DNA of 64,000 nt, from the NCBI GenBank assembly GCA_934393265.1, contig CAKRQL010000020.1, positions 1 through 64,000 of the forward strand. The letters run 5' to 3'. This document shows positions 63,171-64,000 of the stretch, piece by piece. A program made the position numbers and the translations under genes. This DNA is from an uncultured Eubacteriales bacterium (GTDB lineage: Bacteria > Bacillota > Clostridia > Oscillospirales > CAG-272). Within the stretch, counting starts at the first letter, position 1. Each line of letters opens with the position of its first letter. The notes under the pieces were generated by a model. The model searched no databases and was not told where the DNA came from. It saw only the letters and a program-made list of their open reading frames with translations.

Positions 63171-64000
63171 CCGCTTTGAAAAGAAAAGGTATTTTATATC
63201 TGCTCTCCGGCGCTCTTCTGGCTGTAATCCTGCTGCTCTCCTCCTGCGGAGGGGGGCAGACGGAGAAGTCCTACGACTATCTTGTAACCTTCAATTACAA
63301 TATCGGAAGCCTCGACGCAACCTGCCCGGACCAATACCTCGGGGTAAAGTCCGGCGGGCTCGTCGGCATACAGCCGGGCTTCAGCGACGATTTCAGGCTC
63401 TCCCCGGTGTCCGGCTACTATATTGAGGGCTGGTATACGGCAAAGCTTGATTCGGACGGCAATCCCCGCGTCGACAGCGGGACGGGCAGGGTCATCCTCG
63501 ATCGGAAATGGTCGTTTGAAAGCGATAAGGTGAGCGCGGACATGACCCTATACGCAAACCTCCTCCGTCAGTCAAATCTTCTCTATGTGGATATAGAGAC
63601 GGGAGAGACCGTCATGACCTCGATAGGCACCCCGGGCGGCACGCTCAATAAGCCGATGTCGCTCTTCGCCCCGAAAAAGGAGGGCTACACTCTTCTCGGC
63701 TACTATAAGGACGCGGAGAAAACCGAGGCGTTTGCGTGGCCGTTCACATACACCGACGGCGACAGCCGCGTATACGTCGACTTCATAGAGGGCGACTGGA
63801 CAATAGTCTCGACGGCGGACGAGATGAAAAACGCTATAGCCTCCGGCGAAAACATCTATCTTGCATCGGATATAGACTTCACGGGAAAGACGTGGGTATC
63901 GACAAAATACAACGCAAAAATAGAGGGTAACGGACACACCGTCTCGGGGATAACCCTGAATACGGAGGGAAACCGGAACAAGAAGTCCGGCTTCAGTCTC
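63167..64000 (+). CDS. Surface lipoprotein, incomplete at the window edge
   Basis: An open frame of 278 codons continues past the end of the window. The signal peptide ends in the lipobox LSSC, followed by a B-repeat-like segment (ATCPDQYLGVKSGG...YYIEGWYTAK), a second one (GYTLLGYYKDAEKTEAFAW) and the beginning of a beta-helix-like domain (IVSTADEMKNAIASGENIYL, then IEGNGHTVSGITL). The ATG at 63167 overlaps the protease stop in ATGA. A TTG at 63176, 9 bases after AGGAAG, gives a more typical signal peptide start (KRKGILYLL) and may be the true one. It extends the surface operon beyond this window. Confidence 0.88.
   Translation, partial: MTALKRKGILYLLSGALLAVILLLSSCGGGQTEKSYDYLVTFNYNIGSLDATCPDQYLGVKSGGLVGIQPGFSDDFRLSPVSGYYIEGWYTAKLDSDGNPRVDSGTGRVILDRKWSFESDKVSADMTLYANLLRQSNLLYVDIETGETVMTSIGTPGGTLNKPMSLFAPKKEGYTLLGYYKDAEKTEAFAWPFTYTDGDSRVYVDFIEGDWTIVSTADEMKNAIASGENIYLASDIDFTGKTWVSTKYNAKIEGNGHTVSGITLNTEGNRNKKSGFSL

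Noticed and set aside
1..64000. tRNA, rRNA, insertion sequences, prophage or known riboswitch
   Set aside because: I looked for the usual sequence signatures and saw none, but a covariance search could not be run.

Overview
This window looks like a chromosome segment from a moderately high-GC anaerobic Bacillota, most likely a gut-type Clostridia. The evidence is BspA-type leucine-rich-repeat surface proteins with InlB-like B-repeats, lipobox signal peptides, strong GGAGG ribosome sites, near-consensus sigma-A promoters with 17-bp spacers, a DUF1538/P-II pair and heavy ATA/AGA/GAG codon use. I cannot name the genus. I saw no rRNA, tRNA, CRISPR array, transposase or phage module.

Bases 1-8,500 start with an array of short hairpin repeats. 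Genes follow for a DUF1538 membrane protein with a double P-II-like regulator, pyruvate kinase, cardiolipin synthase, a flotillin-like SPFH protein and an unknown protein, ending at a symmetrical terminator.

Bases 8,500-12,200 (minus strand) are a compact 2-aminoethylphosphonate (AEP) operon: AEP transaminase, PEP mutase with an N-terminal cytidylyltransferase-like domain, and phosphonopyruvate decarboxylase. A perfect TTGACA/TATAAT promoter drives it. It faces a flavodoxin-family gene with its own promoter.

Bases 13,000-32,100 carry a TetR regulator with a likely autoregulatory operator and an ABC-2 exporter. Then come a thioredoxin-reductase-like flavoprotein, a copper P-type ATPase with a CopZ-like C-terminal domain, a 5'-nucleotidase-type lipoprotein (minus strand) and a ThyX-like protein. 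Housekeeping genes follow: nadE, pth, mfd with a PrsA/SurA-like protein and an AEC permease, chorismate mutase and a KDG-kinase-like sugar kinase.

Bases 32,560-64,000 form one long same-strand surface locus that runs off the window. It holds a 2,816-residue LRR lipoprotein, a B-repeat membrane protein, a MoxR-DUF58-BatA-like-VWA module, a 940-residue LRR lipoprotein and an 1,114-residue Ig-like lipoprotein. A 2,518-residue subtilase fused to LRRs and a C-terminal membrane anchor follows, then another, incomplete lipoprotein. I infer that the MoxR/VWA module may help assemble or quality-control the large extracytoplasmic proteins beside it.

The most unusual observations are four. (1) Two genes (P-II and copA) have a Shine-Dalgarno plus in-frame ATG exactly before a complete C-terminal domain, so each could make two proteins. 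(2) A family of short hairpins shares the prefix GTGAAATA and usually the loop TGTC, with compensating stems. (3) A GC hairpin sits between the Shine-Dalgarno and start codon of the DUF58 gene. (4) The LRR/subtilase/MoxR locus as a whole.
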